This document shows positions 36,561-49,300 of a stretch of 64,000 bases of DNA, one piece after another. The position numbers were made by a program, and so were the translations under genes. The stretch comes from Morinoia aosen (lineage: Eukaryota > Arthropoda > Malacostraca > Amphipoda > Talitridae), in NCBI GenBank assembly GCA_030386875.1, contig CM059573.1, positions 27,693,891 to 27,757,890 of the forward strand. The letters are read 5' to 3'. Numbering within the stretch: the first letter of the stretch is position 1; each line of letters opens with the position of its first letter. The notes under the pieces were generated by a model, which worked only from the letters and a program-made list of their open reading frames with translations, did no database searches and was not told the DNA's origin.

Positions 36561-36662
36561 AAAGGTGTAGATAGCAATTGTGCCGATTTTATTTTTTGTT
36601 GTCATGATCTCTTTTAATGACTGTCTACAACATTTTGTTTTTTCTTTTTTAGCAGACATAAT

Positions 36663-38137
36663 GGCTGGAATGTATTAAAATAGAATATTCTATCTTCTTC
36701 CAAAAATAGGAAAAAGCAAATCCTTAGTAGAAAATAGAATGTTCTTCAAATGTGGTATGCATTACAATTTGCTATTTGCTTCGTGATAAAAGAGAGCAAA
36801 GTAGAATATTCTTCGGGAAAAAGAGAGCGTCATAAGCACTAGCTTGTATTCGTAGGAACATAAAGATCTATAACTGAACACACCTTTTTATTAAAGTTAT
36901 CTGTATGTTTCAGGTGTCTAAATGCAATTGACTAACTTCTAGGTACGACCAAGTTGTCGTTACACAGCATTTGTTTCCACACGATGTTTCCAATTTCTTC
37001 ATTGACAATAGGCTCAGGATTTCTTTCTTCTAGCAGGTTTTCATGTGAATACTTAGAAATGTTGTGTAAAACAACACATGCTACGCTAATTTTGGGAACC
37101 ATTTTTGTGGTAACGCGTACAACAACTGCCAGCATAGGAAAACGTTTCTTAAGTTGCCCAGAACATCGCTCAATAATTACTCGTTCTTTAGTGAAAATTT
37201 GGTTGAAATGTTGCGGCGCGGGAGTTTCAGGGTTTCTGAAGGGTACCATAAGCCAAGGTTTTATAGGATATCCACTGTCACCTAATAGCAGAAAGTCACC
37301 TCCTGTTGATAGATTGCATGAAATGTGGAATGTCCGAACATCGTAGTATCCTCGAATCATGAACACTGCCAGCCCAACTAGCGCAAACACTTGTAAAACA
37401 CTCTTTAGAGTCACAAGTGGCCTGCACATTAATTGAATGCACTTCCTTTCTGTTAACAAATTCGTGAGGGTGGAAGCGACGCGCAGGCTTCTTTATCTTT
37501 ATATGAGTGCAATCAATCGCCCGCTAGCTTGCGGAAATGAATATTTTACAGTCCACATCGAGGAAGCGTTTTCTTTCTCGTGCCGTGTTTGAGGAAATTT
37601 GATCCAGTTGTCAGCTATTAGTACGAGTCTCTCACAGACGTAGTGAACCGAACGGCAACCTGAAGATTGGTCTGTTCCTAAGTCTTCACCAACTTCGACT
37701 CGAAAACCTGGATCGGCCACATACCTGAGAAATGCTTCAAGCCGCTGTTTTGTAGATAATGCTTCTCCTCTGGTCTCAACACCATTATTGTCCAGTAGTA
37801 CGTTTTGTACAATCCAATGTACGTTATCCTCGTCAAATCGGAAAAGATGTTTGTAGTCATGGACATGACGGCTTGAGCGACGAACGTTATATATTTTAGG
37901 TTTCCTAATATTTATGAACGCAGCCACCGGATGGCCTGCCTTTCAAATGTGAAGCAAATTCTTCAGTTTTTAAGAATATTCTATTATTATGCATACATAC
38001 GCTAAATTTGCTAAGCGTGTGGAGAATTTTCTTCGGAGAATAGTCTTCGGACGAATTGTCTACTTCTATGCATACCAATAAAGAATTTTCTTCTCAAAAA
38101 GAGTCAATAGAATATTTTATTTTTATGCATTCCAGCC
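36663..38137 (-). mobile_element. PIF/Harbinger DNA transposon
   Basis: Inverted ends GGCTGGAATGTATTAAAATA (left) and GGCTGGAATGCATAAAAATA (right, minus strand) bound a 1,475-bp element. Further imperfect copies of GAATATTCTATTTTC occur inside the ends. A HARBI1-like transposase lies within. No 3-bp target duplication is clear. No Myb/MADF-like second gene is present. Confidence 0.85.
36932..37927 (-). pseudogene. HARBI1-like (DDE_Tnp_4) transposase, frameshifted
   Basis: The first frame (from 37927) opens MAAFINIRKPKIYN and covers the helical N-terminal part (TKQRLEAFLRYVADPGF, GCRSVHYVCERL). The catalytic block then reads AIDCTHIKI near 37515-37490 in another frame. The next motif, AGSVHDSRILRCSD, and then LLGDSGYPIKPWLMVPF and RVIIERCSGQLKKRFPML follow in a third arrangement. 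At least two frameshifts therefore separate domains typical of Harbinger transposases. The DDE residues are recognisable, but no continuous protein can be made. Confidence 0.85.
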
Positions 38138-38940
38138 CTTGACTTGTGTTTTTGAACTGCTGATGGAGCTGATCTCCGAAACGTTTTCCAATTAAATATG
38201 ATCAAATTCCTTGGAATTTTCCCCGTTATAAATTTCTGAACAATCTGATTAAATTCTGTTTTCTTAATTTAATCAATCACATATTTCATTGCAAAGGAGT
38301 TAAATTTTAACTCAAAGGGAACTGTGACGAGTCGCAGTGGTTACACCTACTCCCGAGGCCTCGACCGGCAAAATGGACCTCCACAGCAGCAACTCTGGAT
38401 CAGCCCCTACCCTCCAGACTGCGGTTACTTTGAGAAGAACCATCAAGCTGGCGCATGTCGCATTCATGTAGACAACTGAAATTCATTACAAGCAATGGTG
38501 TGAATACAGCCTCAAGTTCCCAATCATTTCTATCTCGCTAATATTATCTAAGATAAGTTTTGCAACCGATAAGGCGACATTTTCACATTCCACAGCAACT
38601 CCATTTCCATTCTAAGATAACAAACTAACAAACTTTAAAACAAAGAGTTCACAAAATTTGGAAAGTGGTGATTATTCCTCATACATCATGAAGATTTTAT
38701 TACAGTGCTCCAAAAGTGCAGCACACAACTCACAGGGCCTTAACATGAGTATTCGCAGAAATCTATTTATGATGTAATTTAAAGACTTGGAGCTTTGGTT
38801 CAGAGTAAAAAATACAGGTAGTTCCGGGAACAAATATTTATACCGCGAAGAACTGGAATTAAAGAAGTTCACGTAAAATCAATAAATGGTTCTTAGAGAA
38901 TTGTGTAGAAGTGGTGTACATATATTCACTCTACACAGAA
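38138..38940. other. Unassigned intergenic stretch
   Basis: Mostly AT-rich. A GC-richer patch at 38330-38470 is open in one plus-strand frame but has no recognised motif or splice pair. This may include the 3' untranslated part of the minus-strand gene that ends at 40189, but no clear poly(A) signal was assigned. Confidence 0.35.
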
Positions 38941-38949
38941 CTACTTTAC

Positions 38950-39690
38950 TTATAGCCAAGCATGTATCAAACCGTTTCACGTTTACCAAAAACCATTCTT
39001 ATAGACGAATCGAATTTTGGAAATGGATTGAATGAACCAATGAGAGTAATATTGAACTTTTTAGCTGAAAGGAAGCTCAACGTTCGGAGATGAACAGGGA
39101 CAGCCTATGACTCTCAAAACACCCTCCTTACCGCCAAGCATGAACGAGGCAGCTTCACGGTGTTATGCTATTTCATTGACCATCGTGTAGGGTAACTTTA
39201 CACCATTGACGGAGAAAGTTCCAAATACAGGCAGGTATTGGACCAGAAGTTGCTTACGCGTCCAAGAAAATTCAACGGCCTGCGCAAGTGGGGTTTCAGC
39301 AAGACATTGATCCCTAACATATGACAGAATTTACAGAAGAATGGTTTCCAAATACGAAAAGAAGTGTCCTATTTCGACGTACCTAAATCACTGACCTAAA
39401 TTTCATTGAAAATTAACGGCAAATATTCAAAACTGGTGCCTTCCAAAAATGCAGAAGAGGCTGATTTGACATTCTCCAGCATGCAAGAATGGAACAAGAT
39501 ACCACAAACGGAGAGCAAAAAATAGTTTCCAGACACAATAATTGTCATATGTCAGAGAAGGTAATGTCACTAAATAATAGACTTGATCTGTTTTTAGTGT
39601 TGGCCAAATACCTTTGTCTCAGACATTTTCTTTGTATGGTTGATTTTCTGGCTGTCAGTAACCTGTATTCTACCCTGTTGAAATAAGGCA
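38950..39690 (+). pseudogene. Tc1/mariner transposase remnant, C-terminal half
   Basis: Plus-strand pieces follow the Tc1 order: KHERGSFTVLCYF (compare KHGGGSVMVWGCF), LYTIDGESSKYRQVL (compare IDGxMxxxxYxxIL), GFQQDIDPxHM (compare FQQDNDPKHT) and DLNFIEN (compare SPDLNPIENLW), then KLVSRHNNCHM-like residues. Several frameshifts and stops interrupt it. It could be the same family as the N-terminal remnant at 230-692, but the two do not overlap. Confidence 0.7.
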
Positions 39691-40188
39691 CATGTAAGTT
39701 CTCTGGACCTGTATCCCTAATCCCAAACCAGCGCTTGATATCAAAAAATCCAAAGTAGAGTTGTTCAAATGCTCAAGTCCAGCCACTGTACAGAATAATT
39801 CACTCAATTTCAACGACTACCACCCATCGATACTCAAAATAAAAAACAACAAAACAAATTTTAGAAGTAAACGCAAAACAGATTGAATCCTGTGGAGCGA
39901 ATAGACGTCCTGATGACCAGCTAAGGCCCATGCACCCTTACGGCGCGAGTTTCCAAAATGAAAATAAAACAACAGTGAGAGCTATGCCCAATCTTATGTC
40001 ATAGCTGATGAGCTATTACCTAAAATCTATGCAGAATTTTTGTACCAGTGTTGCTCAGTTCGTGTTAAGCAATGCCTGCCAGAACTGACATAGCAACCTT
40101 GCGCTGAAGCAGCGAAGGGGCTTCTTTCTGACATGAAAGATGCGCAACGCCGCCAGAGGTAGTAGCGGTAGCGACGTGCTGGTAAATT

Positions 40189-40309
40189 TTACGTCGCAGC
40201 TTTCCTTTGCATTGTGAGAAGAAGGAAGGTTGTAGGTGCGGGCTTGCTCGTGGAGGGCAAGATGATGCGGCCGCGTGGCTTCAGTAAACGCTCTGCGTCA
40301 GAACTTTGC
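40189..40309 (-). CDS. Exon 9: last coding exon
   Basis: The acceptor TGTGGGTGTGTTGCAG is excellent and joins in phase 2. Thirty-nine codons follow (QSSDAERLLKPRGRI... to QRKAAT) before TAA at 40191-40189. Confidence 0.65.
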
Positions 40310-43300
40310 CTGCAACACACCCACAAAATTATAGGCTAGAGCAAAATAAATATCTCACAAGTTCAGACTTTCAACTCAGAGATACACATATCTTACAGAG
40401 CGATATCAAGGGACCCTTCTAAAACGATTATCGGAATGAAAAATACATTGGGTCAATGTCATTTGTACAATATAGATGATGTGGAGTGAAATTTATGAAA
40501 TAACTAGGAATTTTACAATACTTGCACTCAAAAATTCTATTCGCTCTCACCATTTTACAGAATTGCTGCTCACACTGCTTCCAGTAATAACACAGACCAG
40601 CTATAAGACCAAGGAATCAAGTGAGGACCGTAAACAGACCAAAATGCGCAATATGATCAATGGACACAGCGCTGACCAACTCACCCAGGCCAAGGCACTG
40701 CAGCAACTTTTGGTCCTTCAGCTGCTACCACAACAGGGTTGGCTGCTGCTACAACAAAAGGGTTGGCTCCCACAACAGGTTTGGCAGCTGCTGCCACAAC
40801 AGGGTTGGCTGCAGCTACAACAAAAGGGTTGGCTCCCACAACAGGGTTGGCAGCTGCTCCCACAACAGGGTTGGCTCCTGCAAAGCCAAGTTCTCCGTCA
40901 AGCTCGTGATGATTATTGCACACTGATTAGCAACTCCCTGAACCTCATCCAGTTTCTTGCTGAAAACCACACTAACCCTGAATTAATTTTTTAAATATGT
41001 CTTCCAATTTATTCATTTTGTGAAAGTGGTTGAGACAATATTGAGTTGTGCAATAATCTCTAGCATGACAAACTGAAGTCGTCACAAAATTTTACATTTG
41101 TGCTGGGCTCAACTTCCTAATGCTGCGGTTCAACCGCGCACGCAAACCTATGGATGGCTTGAAAATATAAACATGAAGTATGGAACAGAGATATAATACA
41201 AAGCAAACAAGAGCATGGAGGTCAGCAGCAAGAAACTTAGATTTCTTTTAAGAGTAAAATCGAAAATAATTGTCAATACGCATCAACATTTCTTGATTGG
41301 AAAAGACGGAACTCCATTCGATGCCCCTGTAAGCGATCTAGTTATTCATCACACGAGGAAATCACTAACAAACTGCATCACACAGCAACACTGCTCCTCA
41401 CACTCAAAACAACACCACAACACAACGGTCATGTGGTACGCAACACGAATAAACTAGTGAGTTCAACCGGCCAGTCAGAGAATAGAAAATTTTCTTCCAA
41501 GTACTATTTCTCAAATCGGGCAACACCTCCAATATAAGCTGTTGGGGAAACTGAGTACACCACACTAATAACCAAAGAAAATCTACAGTGAAAGCAGTTA
41601 AATTATTTGGTGATTAAAGGTACATAATTTGTTTTCAAGGGTATTGACGAGTAGAAAGAGTAGAGTTTCAGAGCTGTTATGCAAGATGTGCATATTTTCC
41701 TTCACTAGAATATTTTCAATACTAGACAAAAGGACAGTGCCCACTGTGACCTCGTCTGTGTGCTGCCCCACATCTCGCAGCACACAGACGCACCCAGGAC
41801 ACCAAGGCCGTGTATCAGCAACACTCTGATCTAATGGAAGTAGAGCTGCTGGTACGCACAAGCTCCACTGCACATCTGGAACAAGTGAACTGCAGAAATA
41901 ACCACCAAGAAAGCACCTCTGACAGTTGGTGCAAGCGGAGCTGGGCAGGCCATGTGCTGCAGCAGCAAGTCCTTCAGAGAAGTCATTTCAGCCTTGAGAG
42001 AGGCCACCTCAGACTCCAGTTTTGCATTGACCGTGGCGAGTTCTGCGATTTGTGGGACGATTCCTAACACTCTTTCACTCTTCTTCTGTCGGCACCTCGC
42101 TGCAGCCGCTCTGGAAGTATCGACATGAAAATTCAGTTATCGGCTCAAACGTCCAACTTGGTCATTGGCTGAAGGAAAATTTATTCAATGTAGGATGAAA
42201 ATGTAATAAAACCAAATTACTAACTTTTGAATATCAGGTTAAACATTAAGTTGGCAAAATAATGATAATTTACACATATTTCACTCTCGAATACCTTAAA
42301 AATGATTAAGAAATACCTTAGTCTTGAAGGCAACTATTCAAAAAAATGGTTAATATGGACTAGATGGGAACAATATATTCCATAAAACGATTAGTAGCAG
42401 GCTTAAATTTCTGCCATTAATAATGGCAAATTAGCTAATTAAGATAAGCCATAGAGCAGAAAAAAGTTTGACTTGATTACCTGAGTAATTAATATTTTAA
42501 TAGGAAGATGGATTCAAGATTTGTTTTGAAAGCAATGTAAGAACTTTTCCATGGATCTCAGCAGAGCTTGCATTCCATTTAGTTCCAATGAAGGGAGTAC
42601 TATATTGTGACCAAGATTTTGAATAATGAGGAAGTATGTAGTAGGGTTAAAGGATTATGATGGTCAGACTGTGCAGTTAATAATTGTTTGAGTTCTCTGT
42701 TGCCATCATCAGTCAATGTTTTATACATGAAATTACACATAGAGAGCTTGGAGAGATCCAAAAGCTTTAGTATTTTTAAACTTTTAAATGAATCATTTGT
42801 GTAAGCATTATATTCTAATTTTCTCACCGCTCTAATGGCTCTTTTTTTTGCAACCCAAAGGGCAAATTAGTTTTATTTTTATCAGTTCTGTGTCCAGCTT
42901 TTATTGTGTATTGTAGATAGGGTGAAATGGTTTGATATAAGTATTTTCAAAGCTTCTTTTGGCAATACATTTTTCACTTCATGAAGAATTCCAACGGATT
43001 TTGATAATTTAAAACTGAAATGGGCAATATGCTCTTTGAATGTCAGAGGTTTATCTAATATTAATACAATCCCCAGGAACTTACAGTAGTTAGTTTCCTC
43101 AATTTCATGATCACCAAGTTTAAGGGATGGAAGACACATTCCTCTTGAATGAGAATATAATGTATTTTGTCACATCAATATTGAAGCATATTCTATTAGA
43201 TTTAAGCCACATTGAAACATTTTGCAGCTCATTATTTTTACTCTCAGCAATTAAATAGGATTTTCATTTGGAAGAGCTGCAGAGAGCGTGCAGTTGTCTG

Positions 43301-46300
43301 CAAAAAGTATGAATTTGAAGAATGAAGTAGATTTGACTATATCGTTGATAAAGATTAAAAAAGAGGCCCAAGGACTGACCCTTGTGGTAATCCATGGTTG
43401 ATTGTCAGTAGTTCTGATTGTACATTGTTAATGCAAACATATTGCCTCCGATTTGTTAAGTATGGTTTGAGCCAATCCTTTACAACTCCTCAAATGCTTT
43501 TTGGAAATCAAAAATATGGAGAAAACTAACTTTCCTCTGTATATATTGGAATATATGTATTCTAAACAATTTAATACGGCCTGTGTTGTTGCTTTTTTGC
43601 AGCAAAAATCAAATTGTTTGTCATAGAGGAATGACTGTTCTTCAAAATAAGAATATACTTCTTTGTATACAATTTTCTCAAATATTTTACTAATAATTGG
43701 TGGTACAGAGACAGGTCTATGATTATTAATGCAGGTTTTATTACCATTTTTAAAAATAGGGGTCACTATGGCAATTTTGCGAGTTCTGGAAAATACAAAA
43801 GAAAAATAACAGGTTATAATATTAAATATACACGATGCTATTATATCAGCAATAGTCTCAAGAATTTTAGCCAACAATGTCATTAATCCACTTGATTTAT
43901 TTTTCAAGTTTATGCACAGTTACGTTAGAAGAATTAGTTAGCATGAAAAATAAAGATGTGTTCATGAACATGGTCCATGTTTTCCAAGTGGTCTGTAGGT
44001 TCACAAGAAATACTAAAAGTTACATTTTTGCCTGTTTATAGAAAAGTTGTAACACTGTTGCAGCATGAATTAAGCAGAAGCCAAATTTTATTTTCAACAT
44101 CAGTTTTGTATTCAGTAAATTTGCGCATAAAGTAGTTTTTATTGTGTTGGTATTTGATTTGTCACATGATTCCTCAATATGTTATGGTATATTCCTTTAG
44201 ACATCGGTCTCTTGTAGAGTTAGGTTAGGTACACTTGATGTTTCTTTACATTGATCAAGATCTCTTCAGTAATCCTGGGCTTTGGTTTATTTTTTAGAGT
44301 AATTGTGCAAGTGATGATTGGACAACACTGATTGTATGCACTCGTTATGATTTCAGTTTAATTCAGTATTGCTCCATCAATGTTAATTGCACCATTATCC
44401 TGTTAATAGATGTACCATGATAGCATATTCTTCTAGAACAGTTTGCATTATTCCAGATTATATTTGTTTACACAACGATATGAGTAAGTTCAGTCTATGG
44501 GTTGATACAAGTACTCTAGACATTTATGTTGATGAGAAAAAATGGGAAATGGTCAGATAAGTCGAAAGTTATTATTCTGATAAGAGAATTAGTTGGATTG
44601 ACCATTAAAAGATAATCAAGCAGTGTAGCAGATTGTGTTGAAACATGTGTACATTGTGTAGGCTTAGTGATGATTGGAAGGAAGGATTTTGACTAAAAAC
44701 CATTTAAGAAATATATGAGATTTGTTCACAGCTTTCATACTTTTGATGATCATAGTAGAAATCACTGCAGATTATTGTCATAGTAAAGAGACTTGTTAAA
44801 CTGAGATATAATACTATGATGCTCATTCAGGAAAGGTACCGGACAGGCTGTTGGAGGTCTATACACAGTTCCAAGTATAATCCGTTTACCCTTTTTAGTT
44901 AGATCTATAAATAGAGTTTCAACATGTTGACGATTCATAGTTGCACTTACAATGATTCTCGAAGATACGTTGTAAGATATGTACATACTGATGCCTCTGC
45001 AACGTTTATTATTATGGAGCAAATGATGGCTATAATAGTTTTGTATTTGAATCAGGTCTTCAGTTGAGTCATCTAGCCAACATTCGATAAAGCTAAGAAC
45101 GTTAAAGTTACAGTTAAGCTTACCGATACTACAAGATATTTCATATATTTTTGAATAAAGTGACACACAGTTCCCTAACTATAGCAAAAAATTGTTGCAA
45201 GTTGTTCTCATTGATTCATTGAATTTTTTAATATTAATATAAACACAGTTTCTAGTTTCATTTAGGTTTGGATACAGTCTGCTCAAATGATTGAGATCTG
45301 GGGCAATATCATTGATGTATATCAACACGGTCAGTCATTAAAATTAATAAAGAGTAAGTAATATACAACATAGAAAAATAATGAATACAAATTCAAGACA
45401 AAAAAAAGATATTTTGCACATCCAATCAACTGTTCCACAATAAGCCATCATAAACAAAGCAAATTTCATTACTCCCTCATTGAGTGGCAAAAAACAACTA
45501 CGCATAACGATGGGCAAATGCTAGTGGCCCGTCCTCTCCTAGTGGCCAAGTGCACATAAGGCCATCAATCAAAGAATCACTAGAATATTCTCAATTCCAT
45601 AAGATAAACATGAAAGCCTCGAAAGCTATTTCATTGTATAAAAAGAACCTTAATTAACCGAGTCAGTCGTTACCCACACGCTGCAAACTACTGAAAAAAT
45701 TGAGTGAACCAGTTCCATCACAGCATAAGTTTAGGAAATTTACACCACCGAAAACTACTCACCGTTTCCTCTCCAAGGCTTTTATCTTTTTTGCTTCCTC
45801 ATCATCTTTAGAGGGAGAGGCTACAACGCATTTCTTTCTCTTCTTCCTCTTCTGAGGTTTTGAGGAACAGCTGCTGGTGGGACCCTCTGGTGCATCGCTG
45901 CCGCTAGCTGCAGGCGACGGTCCAGGCTGATGACCAGTCAAAGGATCACTCGCTGGAGACTGGGGAGCATTTGAAGAACTGCTTACTGACTTCTCAAGAG
46001 TAAAATTACTGTTGGTAGACTCAACATTGGAAAATGCTTGCATGTCAGATTAGATTTTTAGTTAGTTCAAGCTTCCCTATCCACCACAAAGGCAATCCAA
46101 AGAGAGGAAGGAGGAAGACACCATTTAGTATGGAATTAAGGGAATGCAGAACCTATGCACGAAGGGCATAGAAACAGTAAGTTACGAAAGAAGATTATGA
46201 AACAAGACAAAAGTTGAAGAAGAAAGTAGTAGGTGCTGAAAAACAGGACAGCAGTGAACCAATAAAGAAAATAGTCTTTTAAGGTAGCCAACAGTTTTTC

Positions 46301-49300
46301 CCTATGAAATATTCAAAAATAAAAAAATAAAAAATACCTCAAGAGTGAAATAAGCTCTGAGGTACCAACAACATGTTTATTACATTTGAATAGACATTTA
46401 TAGCCTTTAAGTTTTTGGAATTTTGGAATGTTTATTGTGAATCAAACAAAAAGAATCGTCTATGTACAATATTGGCTGAAAAATAGAAATTCTCACCAAA
46501 TTTTCATTAAGGGGTAAATTTCAAAAACTTCAAGGCTCTAAATGGTTTTGAATGTTATAAACAAGTTGTGAATACCTCAGAGCTTATTTCACTCCTGAAG
46601 TACTTTTTATAAATTTTTGAAATTTTATAAGAAAAATGGACTCTTGCCGTAACTTGACAATAACTTGACAAACACATTTCATATCAACAAAAAGAAGGCA
46701 GCTTGGGCCCTCACATTTTCCCCCTGAGAGGTCTAATTCGGATAGATACGCAATAGTTCTATCCTCCTGAGGGTTGCTTGCCTAATGCACACCAGAAAAT
46801 GGGCAAATATTGGACATTTGGGTAGACGATCTCCTTAACGACTATTTTCTAACTTATCAATGATGATGAAGTGCCTATGCTGTTAGCAGACACAGTATGA
46901 GGAGCAAGGTCGTCAACGCTGGACGTCTAAACTCATGTAGTCCTGTTGACAGATCCCTTAACTGTGTTTTGATTGCTAGCTGGAACACTTGTGTTCTGAC
47001 CACCAAGTACATAAGGTGTGGCAACAAAGGCAGTGGCAGGTGCAGTAGCAAGGGGAGGTGTAGTAGCAGGTGGTTTTTTGAGGCCAGTGATGCTGTCAGC
47101 TGTGTTTGTAACAAGCGTGGTGATGCTCTGGATTACAGTCAATGTTGTCTGTCAGTGCTACCAAACAACAAGTAATTTTTGAAGTAGTTTACTATCACCT
47201 CTATAATTGAGGTTAACCTCCATTAACACTCAACCAAGTCATCACAAAAGAACTTGGAGCAATTTTCACGTCAAGTGGCAACAAATAAGCGCAAAATTTG
47301 GGGTCTCTCCACAAAATGATATGCAGACAAAAAATGGCATATCTTGATGAAACTAAAAAAGAGGGTCTGGATGATTTCGAAAGAAATTGGTTGAATAAAC
47401 ATCGTCTCGATCACGTTGAATAGCTTGAAAATATCTGTACAATGATAATTTTGTACTGAGATATCTTATGACAGAAAAAGGGAAACTTCGGAAATCAAAT
47501 CAAGATCTGATGTTAGAATTTCAGAAATGTTATGGAATAACAGATTGATTTGTAATTACAAATTCTCTGCATAGTGATTGTGTACTAGGGGCTAATTCGT
47601 GTAGATACAATCTTGGAAAGTTGAATAAATTTATATTATACTCATACAAATAGCATCACAAACATGTTTGCTTGGAGGAGTAAGATTTCTCCAATCCAAG
47701 ATTTTTTTGTTAATGCAAATTTTCATTATGTTTGGACATGTTTGGGGCTCAAACATGTCGTGAAAGATGGTCTACCATAATTTAATACACATGAGCTGAC
47801 GGTGCATGGTATACAGTACATCATAAAATCTACTTAAGAATTTCACCTCTAAATCTCAACAATTTTTATGATGTACTGTATGCCATACACCATCAGCTCA
47901 TGTGTATTAAATTATGGTAGACAATCTTTCATGACATGTTTGAGCCCCAAAACATCATAAAATCTACTTGAGAATTTCACCTCTACATCTCAACAATTTT
48001 TAGAACTGAGGCTGGATTTCATCTTTACAGTGATATTGGGTGCATGTGTGCAGTAAATGAAAGTCAAATTTAGGAAAGAACTGAAGAGCAACCAAATCTA
48101 AATTGTATCATCAAATTATTTATTCTTTTGAAAGGTAATTTAGATACTCTGCATGCAAGTAAAATAGTTGAACACGTGGAGACTGAACAGTTTTTAAATG
48201 GCTTTGATGGAATGCTTGTCAATCATAAACTGAAACCAATTTTGAAGATAAGGAACTACACGAGTGCATATGAAGCACTCCACACAAATGAATAATGGAT
48301 CTCACCATGGAGCACAAGCTCCATGTATTGCAAGATAAATAAAATCAAACCATCCAAAACTTTTGACTCACCAAATCTGCAACTGACTGCTTGCTTGTGC
48401 CCTGTTGAGGCAGCTCCACCACCTGCTGCACCGGAGGTGGTAAACACAAAGGTGAAGGAGACGGCATAGTGGAGGCAGACATGAGGGCTGCGACTGGGAC
48501 CTTTACCGGGATGGTTTGACCAGTGGGCAGACGAAAGAAAAGCTGGGCTTCAGTCGCAGTAGGAGATGCAGACAAAAAGGAACTTTCTGTGTTGATCTTG
48601 GCTACTGTAGTGCATCCTTTACTGCTCAAAAAGTCAAATGTGAAACGAAGCAGAGGCAGAAGGGAACATGTGAGGGTTCAAGGATTGCAAGACAATTTTG
48701 GAAAGCTGAGGTTTCATCTCTGATTATATGTACGTGTGGCACAGAGGTAATGTGCCTATTATGGCCTTCAAAAACACAATTCTAAAATCAGTATTCTTGG
48801 CACCATTATTCTATTCATGTTTTACCATCTGATTCTGCTCAGTTGAGTAATTATCAGAAAAACTTAGTTTGAAGTTTCTCAAAGAGATGAATTAGACAAT
48901 AAAATATTTTTACCAAGGTTACTTACCCAGCAGTGATGATAGGAGTGGATGTAGATACAACAGAGCTGGTGGGCATGCCAGCCTTGGCACCAGCAGTGAC
49001 AATGACGTCCAGTTTCTCAGAACCTCCCTCTCCAGCTGTACCTCCAGAACTCGTGCTTGACAGAATGCTCCCTCCAACAGCACTGTCTTTGGAGTTTACA
49101 CTCCTGTCTTCAACGACTTGGGTGGACGGAGAACTATAAGTCCCTCCTTTGTTACACAATGAAGGATTTGTTACTGGAGAATATTTCTTATCAGACTCAT
49201 TCGTTGAAGACTCTGACACAACCTCTTGGTCATCAGGCTCAAGCTCTGATCCCTGATGCATCTGAACTTTTTCTTTACTGCTGGATTCAGCTTCACTGCC

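Larger units (their letters stand above)
35345..36590. mobile_element. Fold-back-type element with minisatellite arms
   Basis: Two inverted arms of about 480 bp (35345-35820 and 36104-36588) are separated by a unique centre of about 280 bp. From tip to centre each arm has a short terminal block (CTACACCTTTTTCACTTC), about ten 21-bp units, a spacer, and the start of a small ORF. Long inverted repeats built of tandem units are the hallmark of Foldback/Galileo-type transposons. The arms are highly similar but not identical. No transposase is encoded. The tip is uncertain because G1 is inserted at its left edge. Confidence 0.7.

Noticed and set aside
38330-38470. GC-richer patch open in one plus-strand frame, possible exon
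   Set aside because: No matched splice sites, start codon or recognisable motif.
40476-40994. 172-codon Gln/Leu-rich plus-strand frame
   Set aside because: It is the antisense of exon 8, whose minus-strand frame has in-phase splice sites and links to the bZIP exon.
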